Assembly: GCF_001043915.1 (NCBI RefSeq)
Contig: NZ_LABX01000169.1
Span: 1 to 38,259, forward strand
Direction: 5' to 3'
Length of the DNA: 38,259 bases
Source of the DNA: Methylobacterium aquaticum
GTDB taxonomy: Bacteria; Pseudomonadota; Alphaproteobacteria; Rhizobiales; Beijerinckiaceae
Both the position numbers and the translations under genes were made by a program. The notes below the pieces were generated by a model. The model was not told where the DNA came from. It did no database searches and was given only the letters and a program-made list of their open reading frames with translations. Position 1 is the stretch's first letter. Every line of letters begins with the position of its first letter. Positions 1 to 8,725 of this stretch are shown piece by piece.

Positions 1-1
1 T

Positions 2-391
2 CGCGGCCTGCGGGCGCTGGGTTCGTCCTGCGAGATGCTGCCGGACGGCATCACGGTGCGGATCGACGCCCACACCGCCTACGAACCGGATGCGCTGGTC
101 TATTGCGGCCCCCGGATGGATCCCGACGCGATCGAGGCACCGCCCCCGGTGATCGTGGTCGAGGTGCTGTCGCCGGGAACCCGATCGGTCGATGCCGGCG
201 CGAAGCTCGCCGGGTACTTCCTGCTCCCCAGCGTCGTGCATTATCTGCTGGTCGATCCCCGGCGGCCCTGCCTGATCCATCACCGCCGGACCGACGCGGC
301 GATCGAGACCCGGATCGTCACGGACGGAATCCTGTCCCTCGACCCGCCCGGGATCACGCTGGCGGTGGACGACCTCTTCGGCGCGCGCTGA
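2..391 (+). CDS. Uma2 family PD-(D/E)XK endonuclease-like protein (5' partial)
   Basis: The reading frame is open from base 2, so the gene begins before the window; 129 C-terminal residues are visible. They hold the core Uma2 (DUF820) pattern: an EPDALVYCGP strand with the acidic residue, then VIVVEVLSP with the second acidic residue, and a Lys in the following AKL helix. Known of the family: a restriction-endonuclease-like fold, often in many copies per genome, with no settled cellular role. The visible part aligns without gaps to the next gene (about 60% identical by eye), including codons upstream of the internal ATG at 35, which is why the internal ATG is not taken as the start. Nuclease activity is an inference. 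Confidence 0.8.
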   Translation, partial: RGLRALGSSCEMLPDGITVRIDAHTAYEPDALVYCGPRMDPDAIEAPPPVIVVEVLSPGTRSVDAGAKLAGYFLLPSVVHYLLVDPRRPCLIHHRRTDAAIETRIVTDGILSLDPPGITLAVDDLFGAR

Positions 392-442
392 CCTGCGTGC
401 TACGGTGCCGGCGCAAGGACTGCCATCGACAGGGTCGACGCG

Positions 443-994
443 ATGAAGTCGCTTCCGCGGACGCGCATGAGCGTGGACGAGTATCTGGCCTGGAGCGAAA
501 CGAATCCGGGACGCTATGAACTCGTGCAGGGTGAGGTGTATGCGATGACACCGGAGCGCGTCCTGCACGCGGAGATCAAGGCAGCCGTCTATGTCACGCT
601 GCGGCGCAGCACCCGGATGACCCCCTCGTCGTGTCGGGCCATGCCGGACGGCATGACGGTTCGGATCGATGCCCGCACCGCGTATGAGCCTGACGCGCTG
701 GTCTATTGCGGACCGCGCCTCGACCCGGATTCGGTCGAGGTCCCCAACCCGATCATCGTCGTCGAAGTCCTGTCTCCCAGCACCCGCCGGATCGACGCGA
801 GCGAGAAGCTCATCGGCTACTTCCAGGTCCCGAGCATCCACCATTACCTAATGGTCGACCCGGACCGGCGCATGGTCGTCCATCACCGCCGCACCGGCGG
901 CGACATCGAGACCATATTCCTCCAGGACGGCACGCTGACGCTCGACCCGCCGGGCCTCGAAGTCCCGGTCGCGTCCCTGTTCGAGGAGCCGTGA
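443..994 (+). CDS. Uma2 family PD-(D/E)XK endonuclease-like protein
   Basis: A full-length Uma2 (DUF820) protein of 183 residues, the usual size for the family. The N-terminal part (MSVDEYLAWSE, then RYELVQGEVYAM) is the typical Uma2 opening. The putative PD-(D/E)XK residues sit in EPDALVYCGP, in the strand IIVVEVLSP and in the Lys of SEKL. It lies 51 bp after the end of a closely similar gene in the same orientation, so the pair looks like a tandem duplication. No strong Shine-Dalgarno sequence is visible before the ATG. The family's role is not established; a DNA-cleaving function is inferred from fold only. Confidence 0.85.
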   Translation: MKSLPRTRMSVDEYLAWSETNPGRYELVQGEVYAMTPERVLHAEIKAAVYVTLRRSTRMTPSSCRAMPDGMTVRIDARTAYEPDALVYCGPRLDPDSVEVPNPIIVVEVLSPSTRRIDASEKLIGYFQVPSIHHYLMVDPDRRMVVHHRRTGGDIETIFLQDGTLTLDPPGLEVPVASLFEEP

Positions 995-1073
995 GCGCGC
1001 GCTTGACCCTCCCGGCGGCGAATGCGACAGGCGCGCCAGTCTCTCTTTCCGCTCTTCCCGCGCGAGCCCCTGC

Positions 1074-2069
1074 ATGACCGCCTCCCTCGACCTCCTCGTC
1101 CTCGGCAACGCCATCGTCGACGTGATGGCCCGCACCGACGAAGCCTTCCTGGTGCGCGAGGGCGTGCACAAGGGGGCCATGCAGCTCATCGACGAGGCGC
1201 GGGCCGAGCACCTGTTCCAGGTGATGGGTGCGGCCACGATCATCTCGGGCGGCTCGGGCGCCAACACGGCGGTGGGCGCCGCGTCGCTCGGCGCACGGGC
1301 GGGCTTCATCGGCAAGGTGCGCGACGACGAACTCGGGCGCCTCTTTTCCCACGACCTCAACGCCACCGGCGTGCGCTTCGGCGTCGCCCCGGCCACGGAG
1401 GGCCCGGCGACGGCCCGCTGCTTCGTGCTGGTGACGCCGGACGGCGAGCGCACGATGAACACCTATCTCGGCGCCTGCCAGGGCCTCTCCGCCTCGGACG
1501 TCGACGAGGAGACCGTGAGGAGCGCCCGCCACGTCTACCTCGAAGGCTACCTGTGGGACCCGCCGGCCGCCAAGGAGGCGTTCCGCAAGGCGGCCCAGAT
1601 CGCGCACGGCGCCGGCAACATGGTGGCGCTCACCCTGTCGGACGCCTTCTGCGTCGACCGCTACCGCGACGAGTTCCTCGGCCTCATCCGTGACGGCAGT
1701 CTCGACATCCTGTTCGCCAATATCCACGAGTTGAAGAGCCTGTACCAGACCGCCGACGCCGACACGGCGCTGGCGGCGCTCCGCCAGGAGACGGGCCTGC
1801 TCGGAATCGTCACCCGCTCCGAGGAGGGCGCGCTGGTGGTCTCGGGGAACGACACCAAGTCCGTGCCGGCTTCGCCGGTGCGCGAGGTGGTCGACACGAC
1901 CGGCGCCGGCGACCTGTTCGCTGCGGGCTTCCTCGCCGGTCTCGCCCGCGGCCTCGACCATGCCGATTGCGCCCGCCTCGGCGCCGTGGCGGCGGCGGAG
2001 GTGATCTCGCATCTCGGTGCCCGGCCGCAGGCGGACCTGAAGGCGCTGGCCGAGCAGGCGGGCCTGTAA
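1074..2069 (+). CDS. PfkB-family kinase, probably adenosine kinase
   Basis: A 331-residue ribokinase/PfkB-family kinase that would phosphorylate adenosine or a sugar with ATP in the cytoplasm. The N-terminal GNAIVDVMAR strand, the GGSGANTAVGAASLGA substrate/glycine motif around residues 60-75 and the C-terminal DTTGAGD anion-hole motif (residues 274-280, with the catalytic Asp at 280) are all intact. The proteobacterial adenosine kinase subgroup shows this length and the sequence FANIHELKSLY in the middle, so adenosine is the favoured substrate; another nucleoside or sugar cannot be excluded. The gene stands alone between the Uma2 pair and the ugp genes, with 79 bp before and 116 bp after it. 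Confidence 0.85.
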   Translation: MTASLDLLVLGNAIVDVMARTDEAFLVREGVHKGAMQLIDEARAEHLFQVMGAATIISGGSGANTAVGAASLGARAGFIGKVRDDELGRLFSHDLNATGVRFGVAPATEGPATARCFVLVTPDGERTMNTYLGACQGLSASDVDEETVRSARHVYLEGYLWDPPAAKEAFRKAAQIAHGAGNMVALTLSDAFCVDRYRDEFLGLIRDGSLDILFANIHELKSLYQTADADTALAALRQETGLLGIVTRSEEGALVVSGNDTKSVPASPVREVVDTTGAGDLFAAGFLAGLARGLDHADCARLGAVAAAEVISHLGARPQADLKALAEQAGL

Positions 2070-2185
2070 AGGCTCCGGGCGGGCGGCGCTTCCGTCATAG
2101 CTTGAGCGATGAGAGGGAGCGTCGCACGCCCGTCACGCGGGTGCGGCACCGAGACGAAGACCCCATCCGCCAGGGAGCGGCCCCG

Positions 2186-3028
2186 TTGGTCGAGAACCGC
2201 CGATTCGGAAACCTGATCCCGCACCTCGTGCTCTGCCTCGGGGTCGGCATCGTGGTCTTCCCGGTCTACCTGGCGCTGATCGGCTCGACCCACGACGCCG
2301 CCACCATCGCCAACGGCCAGATGCCGCTCTGGCCGGGGAGCCACGGGCTCGAGACCTACCGGCGCGCGCTGACCGAATCCGGCATGGCCGGTGCACCGGT
2401 CGGGCTGATGCTGATCAACAGCACGATCATGGCGCTCGCCATCGCGCTGGGCAAGATCTCGATCTCGCTGCTCTCGGCCTATGCGCTGATCTACTTCAAG
2501 TTCCCGTTCCGGCAAACCGCCTTCTGGGCGATCTTCATCACCCTGATGCTGCCGGTCGAGGTGCGGATCTACCCGACCTACAAGGTCGCGGCCGACCTCC
2601 AGCTCCTCGACACCTATGCGGGCCTCGCCCTGCCGCTGATCGCCTCGGCGACGGCGACGCTGCTGTTTCGCCAGTTCTTCCTCACGGTGCCGAACGAGCT
2701 GGTCGAGGCGTCGCGCATCGACGGAGCCGGCCCGGTGCGGTTCTTCCTCGACACCCTGCTGCCGCTGTCGCGCACCACCATGGCGGCCCTGTTCGTGATC
2801 CAGTTCCTGTATGGCTGGAACCAGTATCTCTGGCCGCTGCTGGTCACCACCCGCGACGACATGCAGACGGTGGTGATCGGCCTGCGCAAGATGACCTCGA
2901 TCACCGACCAGCTCACCGAGTGGCAGATCGTCATGGCGACCGCCGTGCTGGCGATGCTGCCGCCGGTCGGGGTGGTGTTCGCGATGCAGAAGCTGTTCGT
3001 CCGCGGCCTCGTGGAGACCGAGAAGTGA
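2186..3028 (+). CDS. ugpE: sn-glycerol-3-phosphate ABC transporter permease UgpE
   Basis: Inner-membrane permease of the Ugp importer, 280 residues against 281 in E. coli UgpE. It matches the E. coli protein from end to end: an ENR start, FITLMLPVEVR, YAGLALPLIASATAT, the EAA cytoplasmic loop LVEASRIDGAGPVRFF, and the C-terminal RGLVETEK. The start is a TTG at 2186, chosen because it aligns with the E. coli MIENR start and has a GGGAG purine run upstream; no ATG lies near it, and a much longer frame reaching back to 1967 would overlap the kinase gene. ugpC follows after 28 bp. The partners ugpB and ugpA lie 4 kb downstream instead of upstream, an unusual order. Confidence 0.92.
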   Translation: MVENRRFGNLIPHLVLCLGVGIVVFPVYLALIGSTHDAATIANGQMPLWPGSHGLETYRRALTESGMAGAPVGLMLINSTIMALAIALGKISISLLSAYALIYFKFPFRQTAFWAIFITLMLPVEVRIYPTYKVAADLQLLDTYAGLALPLIASATATLLFRQFFLTVPNELVEASRIDGAGPVRFFLDTLLPLSRTTMAALFVIQFLYGWNQYLWPLLVTTRDDMQTVVIGLRKMTSITDQLTEWQIVMATAVLAMLPPVGVVFAMQKLFVRGLVETEK

Positions 3029-3056
3029 CCGTCCTCCCACAATCCGGGTGCTTCTG

Positions 3057-4109
3057 ATGGCCGGCCTCACCCTCGACACCCTGCGCAAGACCTATTCGGG
3101 TGGCGTCGACGCGGTGCGCGGCGTCTCGCTCGACGTGCCGGACGGCGCCTTCTGCGTCCTCGTCGGCCCCTCCGGCTGCGGCAAGTCCACCGTCCTGCGG
3201 ATGATCGCCGGGCTGGAGACCGTGACCGCGGGGGCGATCACCATCGGGGGGCGGGTCGTCAACGACGTCGAGCCGGCCGAGCGCGACATCGCCATGGTGT
3301 TCCAGAACTACGCGCTCTACCCGCATATGCGCGTCTACGACAACCTCGCCTACGGGTTGCGCAACCGCGGCACGCCGAAGGCCGAGATCGAGACCCGGGT
3401 GACGGAGGCGGCGCGGCTCCTCGGCCTCGAGGCGATGCTGACGCGCTATCCGCGCCAGCTCTCCGGCGGCCAGCGCCAGCGCGTCGCCATGGGGCGGGCG
3501 ATCGTGCGGAAACCCCAGGTCTTCCTGTTCGACGAGCCGCTGTCGAACCTCGACGCCAAGCTCCGGGTGCAGATGCGGGTCGAGATCCGCCGCCTCCAGC
3601 GCCAGCTCGGCGTCACCACGGTCTACGTCACCCACGACCAGGTCGAGGCGATGACGATGGCCGACCGGCTGGTGGTGATGAATGGCGGAGAGATCGAGCA
3701 GGTCGGCACCCCGATCGAGATCTACCGCCGCCCGGCGACCCGCTACGTCGCGACCTTCATGGGCTCGCCGCCGATGAACATCTTGGGCGCCGAGGCGGTG
3801 GCGGGCGGGGTGCGGATCGACGGGACGGTGATCCCGGTGGCCGGCATGACCGCCGGTACCGCCGTCGAGGCCGGCATCCGGCCGGAGGACCTGCGGATCG
3901 CCGAGGACGGCCTGCCCTTCCGCATCGCCTTCGTGGAGGAACTTGGCGCCACCCGCCTGCTGCATGGGCCGCTTGCCGGCACCGACGTGGCGGTGCAGGT
4001 GCCCGCCGGCTCCACCGCGCAGGAGGGCGACACGGTACGCCTGGCGATCGACGGGACCGCGCTCCACCTGTTCGACCCCGCCACCGGGCGGCGGCTGGCG
4101 CAGGGCTGA
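3057..4109 (+). CDS. ugpC: sn-glycerol-3-phosphate ABC transporter ATP-binding protein UgpC
   Basis: The ATPase of the Ugp importer, 350 residues. Walker A is GPSGCGKST (residues 37-45), the Q-loop is in VFQNYALYPH, the signature LSGGQ is at 135-139, and Walker B plus catalytic Glu is LFDE at 157-160. A C-terminal MalK-like OB/TOBE regulatory domain follows (about 240-350). The start ATG at 3057 gives the MAGL N terminus also found in E. coli UgpC; a GTG nine bases upstream is less likely. This architecture (CUT1 family) often energises several CUT1 permease pairs, so other sugars or polyols could also be served. Confidence 0.92.
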   Translation: MAGLTLDTLRKTYSGGVDAVRGVSLDVPDGAFCVLVGPSGCGKSTVLRMIAGLETVTAGAITIGGRVVNDVEPAERDIAMVFQNYALYPHMRVYDNLAYGLRNRGTPKAEIETRVTEAARLLGLEAMLTRYPRQLSGGQRQRVAMGRAIVRKPQVFLFDEPLSNLDAKLRVQMRVEIRRLQRQLGVTTVYVTHDQVEAMTMADRLVVMNGGEIEQVGTPIEIYRRPATRYVATFMGSPPMNILGAEAVAGGVRIDGTVIPVAGMTAGTAVEAGIRPEDLRIAEDGLPFRIAFVEELGATRLLHGPLAGTDVAVQVPAGSTAQEGDTVRLAIDGTALHLFDPATGRRLAQG

Positions 4110-4236
4110 CCGGAAGCGGGCGGGCTTTCCCGACGGCCAAGCCGCATCGTATGCACAGGCGGAGCGGATCCCGCGCAGGGGATCCCGGCGCCATCCCGCA
4201 AACGGGAGGCGCGCGTCGTTGGGAGGCGTTCTTTCC

Positions 4237-5409
4237 GTGCACAAACCCCTCGCCGGCATCAAGGTGCTCGAACTCGCCCGCATCCTGGCCGGTCCCTGGA
4301 TCGGCCAGCTCCTGGCGGATCTCGGCGCCGACGTGGTCAAGGTCGAGCGGCCGGTCGTCGGCGACGACACCCGCAGCTGGGGCCCGCCCTTCGTCGAGGG
4401 CGCGGAGGGCGAGCGGCTCTCGGCCTCGTATTTCCACTCGACGAACCGCGGCAAGCGCTCGGTCGCGGCCGATTTCGAGACCGCCGAGGGCCAGGCCGTG
4501 GTGCGCAAGCTCGCCGCCCATGCCGACGTGGTGATCGAGAACTTCAAGGTCGGCGGCCTCAAGAAGTACGGGCTCGACCACGAGTCTCTCAGCGCCCTCA
4601 ACCCGCGGCTGATCACCTGCTCGGTCACCGGCTTCGGCCAGGACGGGCCCTACGCGCCGCGCGCCGGCTACGACTTCATGATCCAGGGCCTCGGCGGGAT
4701 CATGTCGCTCACCGGCGAGCCGGAGGGCGAGCCGGTCAAGACCGCGGTCGCCTTCGCGGATGTGTTCACCGGGGTCTACGGCACGGTGGCGATCCTCGCC
4801 GCCCTCCAGGGCCGGCACGCCACGGGCCAGGGCTGCCACATCGACATGGCGCTCCTCGACACGCAGGTCTCGGTGCTCGGCAACCAGGCTCTGGTCTACC
4901 TCGTCTCGGGCCTGCTGCCGCCGCGCATGGGCAACGAGCATACCAGCATCGTGCCCTACCAGGTCTTCCCGGCCGCGGACGGCCACATCATCGTCGCCTG
5001 CGGCAATGACGGGCAGTTCCAGAAGCTTTGCGGCGTGCTCGGCACCACCTGGCACCGCGACCCGGACTATGCGACCAATCCGGGCCGGGTGACGCACCGC
5101 GACGTGTTGATCCCGCTCATCGCGGCCGAAACCAGCCGCCACGCCAAGGCGGACCTGCTGGCGCGGCTCGGCGCCGTCAACGTGCCGGTCGGGCCGATCA
5201 ACGACCTCGCCGAGGTGTTTTCCGACCCCCAGGTGGTCCATCGCGGGATGCGCCTCGACCTGCCCGACCCGCGGGCCAAGGGCGGCACGATCCCGAGCGT
5301 GCGCTCGCCGATCGTCATCGACGGGGTGCCGATGGCCGCCACGACCGCCTCGCCGCAGGTGGGGGATCACACGCAGAGCGTGCTGGCGGATCCGGCCTGG
5401 GGTGGGTGA
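4237..5409 (+). CDS. CaiB/BaiF (class III) CoA-transferase
   Basis: A 390-residue class III CoA-transferase, which moves CoA between carboxylic acids through an aspartyl-CoA thioester. The opening GIKVLELARILAGPWIGQLLADLGADVVKVERP is the family hallmark, and the predicted catalytic Asp is residue 175 in AFADVFTG. YFHSTNRGKRSV and ITCSVTGFGQDGPY are further conserved blocks. The GTG start has a GGGAGG ribosome site about ten bases upstream; an in-frame TTG at 4219 is a poorer alternative. It sits between ugpC and a ThDP enzyme gene (34 bp gap to the latter). A CoA-transferase next to a ThDP lyase recalls frc-oxc oxalate degradation, but the ThDP partner is not oxalyl-CoA decarboxylase by sequence, so the acid substrate is unknown. 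Confidence 0.88.
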   Translation: MHKPLAGIKVLELARILAGPWIGQLLADLGADVVKVERPVVGDDTRSWGPPFVEGAEGERLSASYFHSTNRGKRSVAADFETAEGQAVVRKLAAHADVVIENFKVGGLKKYGLDHESLSALNPRLITCSVTGFGQDGPYAPRAGYDFMIQGLGGIMSLTGEPEGEPVKTAVAFADVFTGVYGTVAILAALQGRHATGQGCHIDMALLDTQVSVLGNQALVYLVSGLLPPRMGNEHTSIVPYQVFPAADGHIIVACGNDGQFQKLCGVLGTTWHRDPDYATNPGRVTHRDVLIPLIAAETSRHAKADLLARLGAVNVPVGPINDLAEVFSDPQVVHRGMRLDLPDPRAKGGTIPSVRSPIVIDGVPMAATTASPQVGDHTQSVLADPAWGG

Positions 5410-5443
5410 CGCACCGCGATCGATGCAGAGGAAGGACACGCCC

Positions 5444-7120
5444 ATGACCGACGCCCCCCGCCCCCGCACCGGCGGGCAGATCCTGGTGGACCAGCTCGCC
5501 CGCCACGGCGTCGGCGACATCTTCTGCGTGCCCGGCGAGAGCTATCTCGCGGTGCTCGACGCGCTGCATGACGCCGAGATCCGCCTCACCGTCTGCCGGC
5601 AGGAGGGCGGGGCCGCCATGATGGCGGAGGCGCACGGCAAGCTGACGGGCCGGCCCGGCATCTGCTTTGTCACCCGCGGGCCCGGCGCCACCAACGCCGC
5701 GCCCGGCCTGCACATCGCCCGGCAGGATTCGACCCCGATGATCCTGTTCGTCGGCCAGATCGAGCGGGCGGCGCGGGAGCGCGAGGCGTTCCAGGAACTC
5801 GATTACCGGGCGGTGTTCGGCACCATCGCCAAATGGGTCACGGAGATCGACAGCGCCGACCGTCTCCCCGAGCTGATCGCCCGCGCCTTCCACGTCGCCA
5901 CCGCCGGCCGGCCCGGCCCGGTGGTGATCGCCCTGCCCGAGGACATGCTGACCGAGACCGCCACGGTGGCGGACGCCCCCGCCTTCCGGCCGGTCGAGAC
6001 CCATCCGGCCCTGTCGCAGATGGTCGCGCTGCAAACCATGCTGGCGCAGGCGGACAAACCCTTCGCGATCCTCGGCGGCAGCCGCTGGTCGGCGGAGGCG
6101 GTGCGGCGCTTCGCGCGCTTTGCCGATCTGTTCTCGCTGCCCGTCGCCTGCTCGTTCCGGCGCCAGGGCCATTTCCCGGCCGATCACCGCTGCTATGCCG
6201 GCGATCTCGGCCTCGGCGTCAACCCGACCCTGCTCGCCCGGATCAAGGACTCGGATCTGCTCCTCGTCGTCGGCGGTCGGCTGTCGGAGATTCCGTCCCA
6301 GGGCTACACCTTGCTGGACATCCCCGGCCCGCGCCAGCGCCTCGTCCACATCCATCCCGATCCCGAGGAACTCGGCCGCGTCTACAGCCCGGCGCTCGCC
6401 ATCAATGCGAGCCCGACCGCCTTCGCGGCGGCGATCGAGACGGTGCAGCCGCCCCGCGCCCTGCCCTGGGCCGCCGGCACGGACGACCTGCACGCCGAGT
6501 ATCTCGCCTGGAGCGATCCCACCCGGATCACCACGCCGGGCGCCCTCCAGATGGGCGGCGTGATGGCCCATCTGCGCGAGGTGCTGCCGGCGGATGCGAT
6601 CCTGTGCAACGGGGCGGGCAACTTCGCCACCTGGGTCCACCGCTTCTGGCCGTTCCGGGCCCATGACGGCCAGCTTGCCCCGACCTCGGGCTCGATGGGC
6701 TACGGCGTGCCGGCGGCCGTCGGCGCCAAGCGCCTGCTGCCCGACCGCACCGTGGTGGTGGTGTCGGGCGACGGCGACTTCCTGATGAACGGCCAGGACT
6801 TCGCCACCGCCGTCCAGTACGATCTGCCCATCCTCGTCATCCTGGTCGATAACGGGATGTACGGCACGATCCGGATGCACCAGGAGCGCGAATATCCCGG
6901 CCGCGTCTCCGGCACCGCGCTCAAGAACCCCGATTTCGCCGCCTATGCCACCGCCTTCGGCGGCTATGGCGAGCGGGTCGAGCGCACCGAGGATTTCCCG
7001 GCGGCCCTGGCGCGGGCGCTTGGCTCGGGCCTGCCGGCGATCCTGCACTGCCCGATCGACCCCGAGGCGATCACCCCGACGACGACGATCCAGGCCCTGC
7101 GCGACAGGAAGCGGCCGTAG
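5444..7120 (+). CDS. Thiamine pyrophosphate-dependent enzyme, acetolactate synthase large-subunit-like
   Basis: A 558-residue ThDP enzyme with the three-domain acetolactate synthase/pyruvate oxidase fold. The N-terminal Pyr domain holds the activating Glu at about residue 54 (CRQEGGAAMMAEA). The C-terminal PP domain has the ThDP/Mg motif beginning GDGDF at about 442 and ending with the DNG at about 470. No ilvN regulatory subunit is nearby, and the signature residues of oxalyl-CoA decarboxylase or benzoylformate decarboxylase were not recognised, so a catabolic 2-oxoacid or acyl-CoA lyase role is more likely than branched-chain biosynthesis. A purine-rich AGAGGAAGGA lies upstream of the ATG. 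A strong hairpin follows the gene at 7146-7195. Confidence 0.85.
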   Translation: MTDAPRPRTGGQILVDQLARHGVGDIFCVPGESYLAVLDALHDAEIRLTVCRQEGGAAMMAEAHGKLTGRPGICFVTRGPGATNAAPGLHIARQDSTPMILFVGQIERAAREREAFQELDYRAVFGTIAKWVTEIDSADRLPELIARAFHVATAGRPGPVVIALPEDMLTETATVADAPAFRPVETHPALSQMVALQTMLAQADKPFAILGGSRWSAEAVRRFARFADLFSLPVACSFRRQGHFPADHRCYAGDLGLGVNPTLLARIKDSDLLLVVGGRLSEIPSQGYTLLDIPGPRQRLVHIHPDPEELGRVYSPALAINASPTAFAAAIETVQPPRALPWAAGTDDLHAEYLAWSDPTRITTPGALQMGGVMAHLREVLPADAILCNGAGNFATWVHRFWPFRAHDGQLAPTSGSMGYGVPAAVGAKRLLPDRTVVVVSGDGDFLMNGQDFATAVQYDLPILVILVDNGMYGTIRMHQEREYPGRVSGTALKNPDFAAYATAFGGYGERVERTEDFPAALARALGSGLPAILHCPIDPEAITPTTTIQALRDRKRP

Positions 7121-7145
7121 TCTTCGACGATGGCTGTCCTGCCAG

Positions 7146-7195
7146 CCTCCCGGTCATCCCGGGGCCGCGAACCGGAGCCCGGGATGACCGGGAGG
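7146..7195. terminator. Perfect 18-bp inverted repeat, probable terminator
   Basis: CCTCCCGGTCATCCCGGG at 7146-7163 is followed by a 14-base loop and its exact reverse complement at 7178-7195. It lies 25 bp after the ThDP enzyme stop codon and before the ugpB promoter region. There is no T-run on either side, so it could be a factor-assisted terminator, an mRNA-stabilising hairpin or a copy of a dispersed palindromic repeat. Confidence 0.6.
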
Positions 7196-7386
7196 GTTAC
7201 AACCCCGTCCGTGATGTCGAAGCGATGCTCGCAACCTCCCTTGTCTGCCCGTCACGGTCGTGCTTAGCCAGCGATTAACACGCTGCCGGCCGCCCGAGAC
7301 GGTGCGGACCGCGTGACCCCGGATCCTGTCGTCGGAGTGTCACGCCGGCCCCGCATGAGAAGCCGCACACGAGGAGACGACACCCG

Positions 7387-8721
7387 ATGGCCCCCACGAC
7401 GACCATCCGCATCGCGCTCGCCGGCCTCGGCCTGGCATCGGCGACCTTCGCAGCCGCGACCCCGGCGCTCGCCGTGACCGAGCTGCAATGGTGGCACGCG
7501 ATGACGGGCGCCAACAACGACGCGGTCAACCGCCTCGCCGACGAGTTCAACGCCTCGCAGAGCGACTACAAGGTGGTGCCCACCTACAAGGGCAATTACG
7601 GCGAGACGCTGAATGCCGGCATCGCCGCCTTCCGGGCCGGCACCGCGCCGCACATCATGCAGGTGTTCGAGGTCGGCACCGCCACGATGATGGCGGCCAA
7701 GGGCGCGGTGAAGCCCGTCTACCAGCTGATGAAGGACGCGGGCGAGCCGTTCGACCCGCAAGCCTACCTGCCGGCCATCACCGGCTACTACTCGACGACC
7801 AAGGGCGAGATGCTCTCGTTCCCGTTCAACTCGTCGTCGATGGTGATGTGGGTCAACACCGACGCGCTGAAGGCGATCGGCGTCACCGAGCCGCCGAAGA
7901 CTTGGCCGGAGCTGTTCGCCGCGGCCAAGAAGCTGACCCAGAACGGCTTCCCGAATTGCGGCTTCTCGACCACCTGGGTCACCTGGCTCAACATCGAGCA
8001 GCTCTCGGCCTGGCACAACGTGCCGGTGGCCACCAAGGCCAACGGCATGGACGGGCTCGACACGACGCTGGAGATCAACGGACCGGTGCAGGTGAAGCAC
8101 CTCGGCAACCTCGCCGAGGCGCAGAAGGACAAGTCCTTCGACTATTCCGGCCGCTACGACAGCGGCTTCGGCCGCTTCACCGCCGGCGAGTGCCCGATCA
8201 TGTTCGGCTCGTCCGGCTCCTACGGCAACGTCAAGGGCGCGGCGAAGTTCGCCTGGACCTCGGCGCCGATGCCCTATTATCCCGACGTTCCGGGCGCGCC
8301 GCAGAACAGCATCATCGGCGGCGCCTCCCTGTGGGTGATGGGCGGCAAGAAGCCCGACGAGTACAAGGGCGTGGCGAAGTTCTTCACCTTCCTGTCGGAC
8401 ACCGACCGGCAGGCGAAGCTGCACCAGACCACCGGCTACATGCCGATCACCAAGGCGGCCTACGAGAAGTCCAAGGCGGACGGCTTCTACGAGAAGAACC
8501 CGGCGCTCGAAGTGCCGATCAAGGAGCTGACCAACAAGCCGCCGACCGAGAATTCCCGAGGCCTGCGCCTCGGCAACCTGCCGCAGATGCGCGACATGTG
8601 GGCCGAGGAGATCGAGGCGACCCTGGCCGGCAAGAAGACCGCGAAGCAGGCCCTCGACGAGGCGGCGACCCGCGGCAACGCGATGCTGCGCCAGTTCGAG
8701 AAGCAGGCCGGCGGACGCTGA
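7387..8721 (+). CDS. ugpB: sn-glycerol-3-phosphate ABC transporter substrate-binding protein UgpB
   Basis: Periplasmic binding protein of the Ugp system, 444 residues including a Sec signal peptide cleaved near residue 29 (ATPALA). It follows E. coli UgpB closely: WWHAMTG near the mature N terminus, YKVVPTYKGNYGETL, IAAFRAGTAPHIMQVFEVGTATMMA, SIIGGASLWVM, TGYMPITKAAY, and the C-terminal RGLRLGNLPQMR. This supports glycerol-3-phosphate or glycerophosphodiesters as ligand. A GAGGAG sequence lies about ten bases before the ATG. The gene is preceded by 266 bp of non-coding DNA and followed after 4 bp by ugpA, so this half has its own promoter region, separate from ugpE-ugpC. No convincing Pho box was found upstream. 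Confidence 0.93.
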   Translation: MAPTTTIRIALAGLGLASATFAAATPALAVTELQWWHAMTGANNDAVNRLADEFNASQSDYKVVPTYKGNYGETLNAGIAAFRAGTAPHIMQVFEVGTATMMAAKGAVKPVYQLMKDAGEPFDPQAYLPAITGYYSTTKGEMLSFPFNSSSMVMWVNTDALKAIGVTEPPKTWPELFAAAKKLTQNGFPNCGFSTTWVTWLNIEQLSAWHNVPVATKANGMDGLDTTLEINGPVQVKHLGNLAEAQKDKSFDYSGRYDSGFGRFTAGECPIMFGSSGSYGNVKGAAKFAWTSAPMPYYPDVPGAPQNSIIGGASLWVMGGKKPDEYKGVAKFFTFLSDTDRQAKLHQTTGYMPITKAAYEKSKADGFYEKNPALEVPIKELTNKPPTENSRGLRLGNLPQMRDMWAEEIEATLAGKKTAKQALDEAATRGNAMLRQFEKQAGGR

Positions 8722-8725
8722 TCGC

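Noticed and set aside
5444..7120. ThDP enzyme as oxalyl-CoA decarboxylase (with the CoA-transferase as formyl-CoA transferase)
   Set aside because: The sequence around the ThDP motif and the residues before it do not follow the oxalyl-CoA decarboxylase pattern; the pairing alone is not enough.
7200..7386. Pho box upstream of ugpB
   Set aside because: Only a weak partial match to CTGTCAT-N4-CTGTCAT; phosphate control of the ugp genes cannot be claimed from the sequence.
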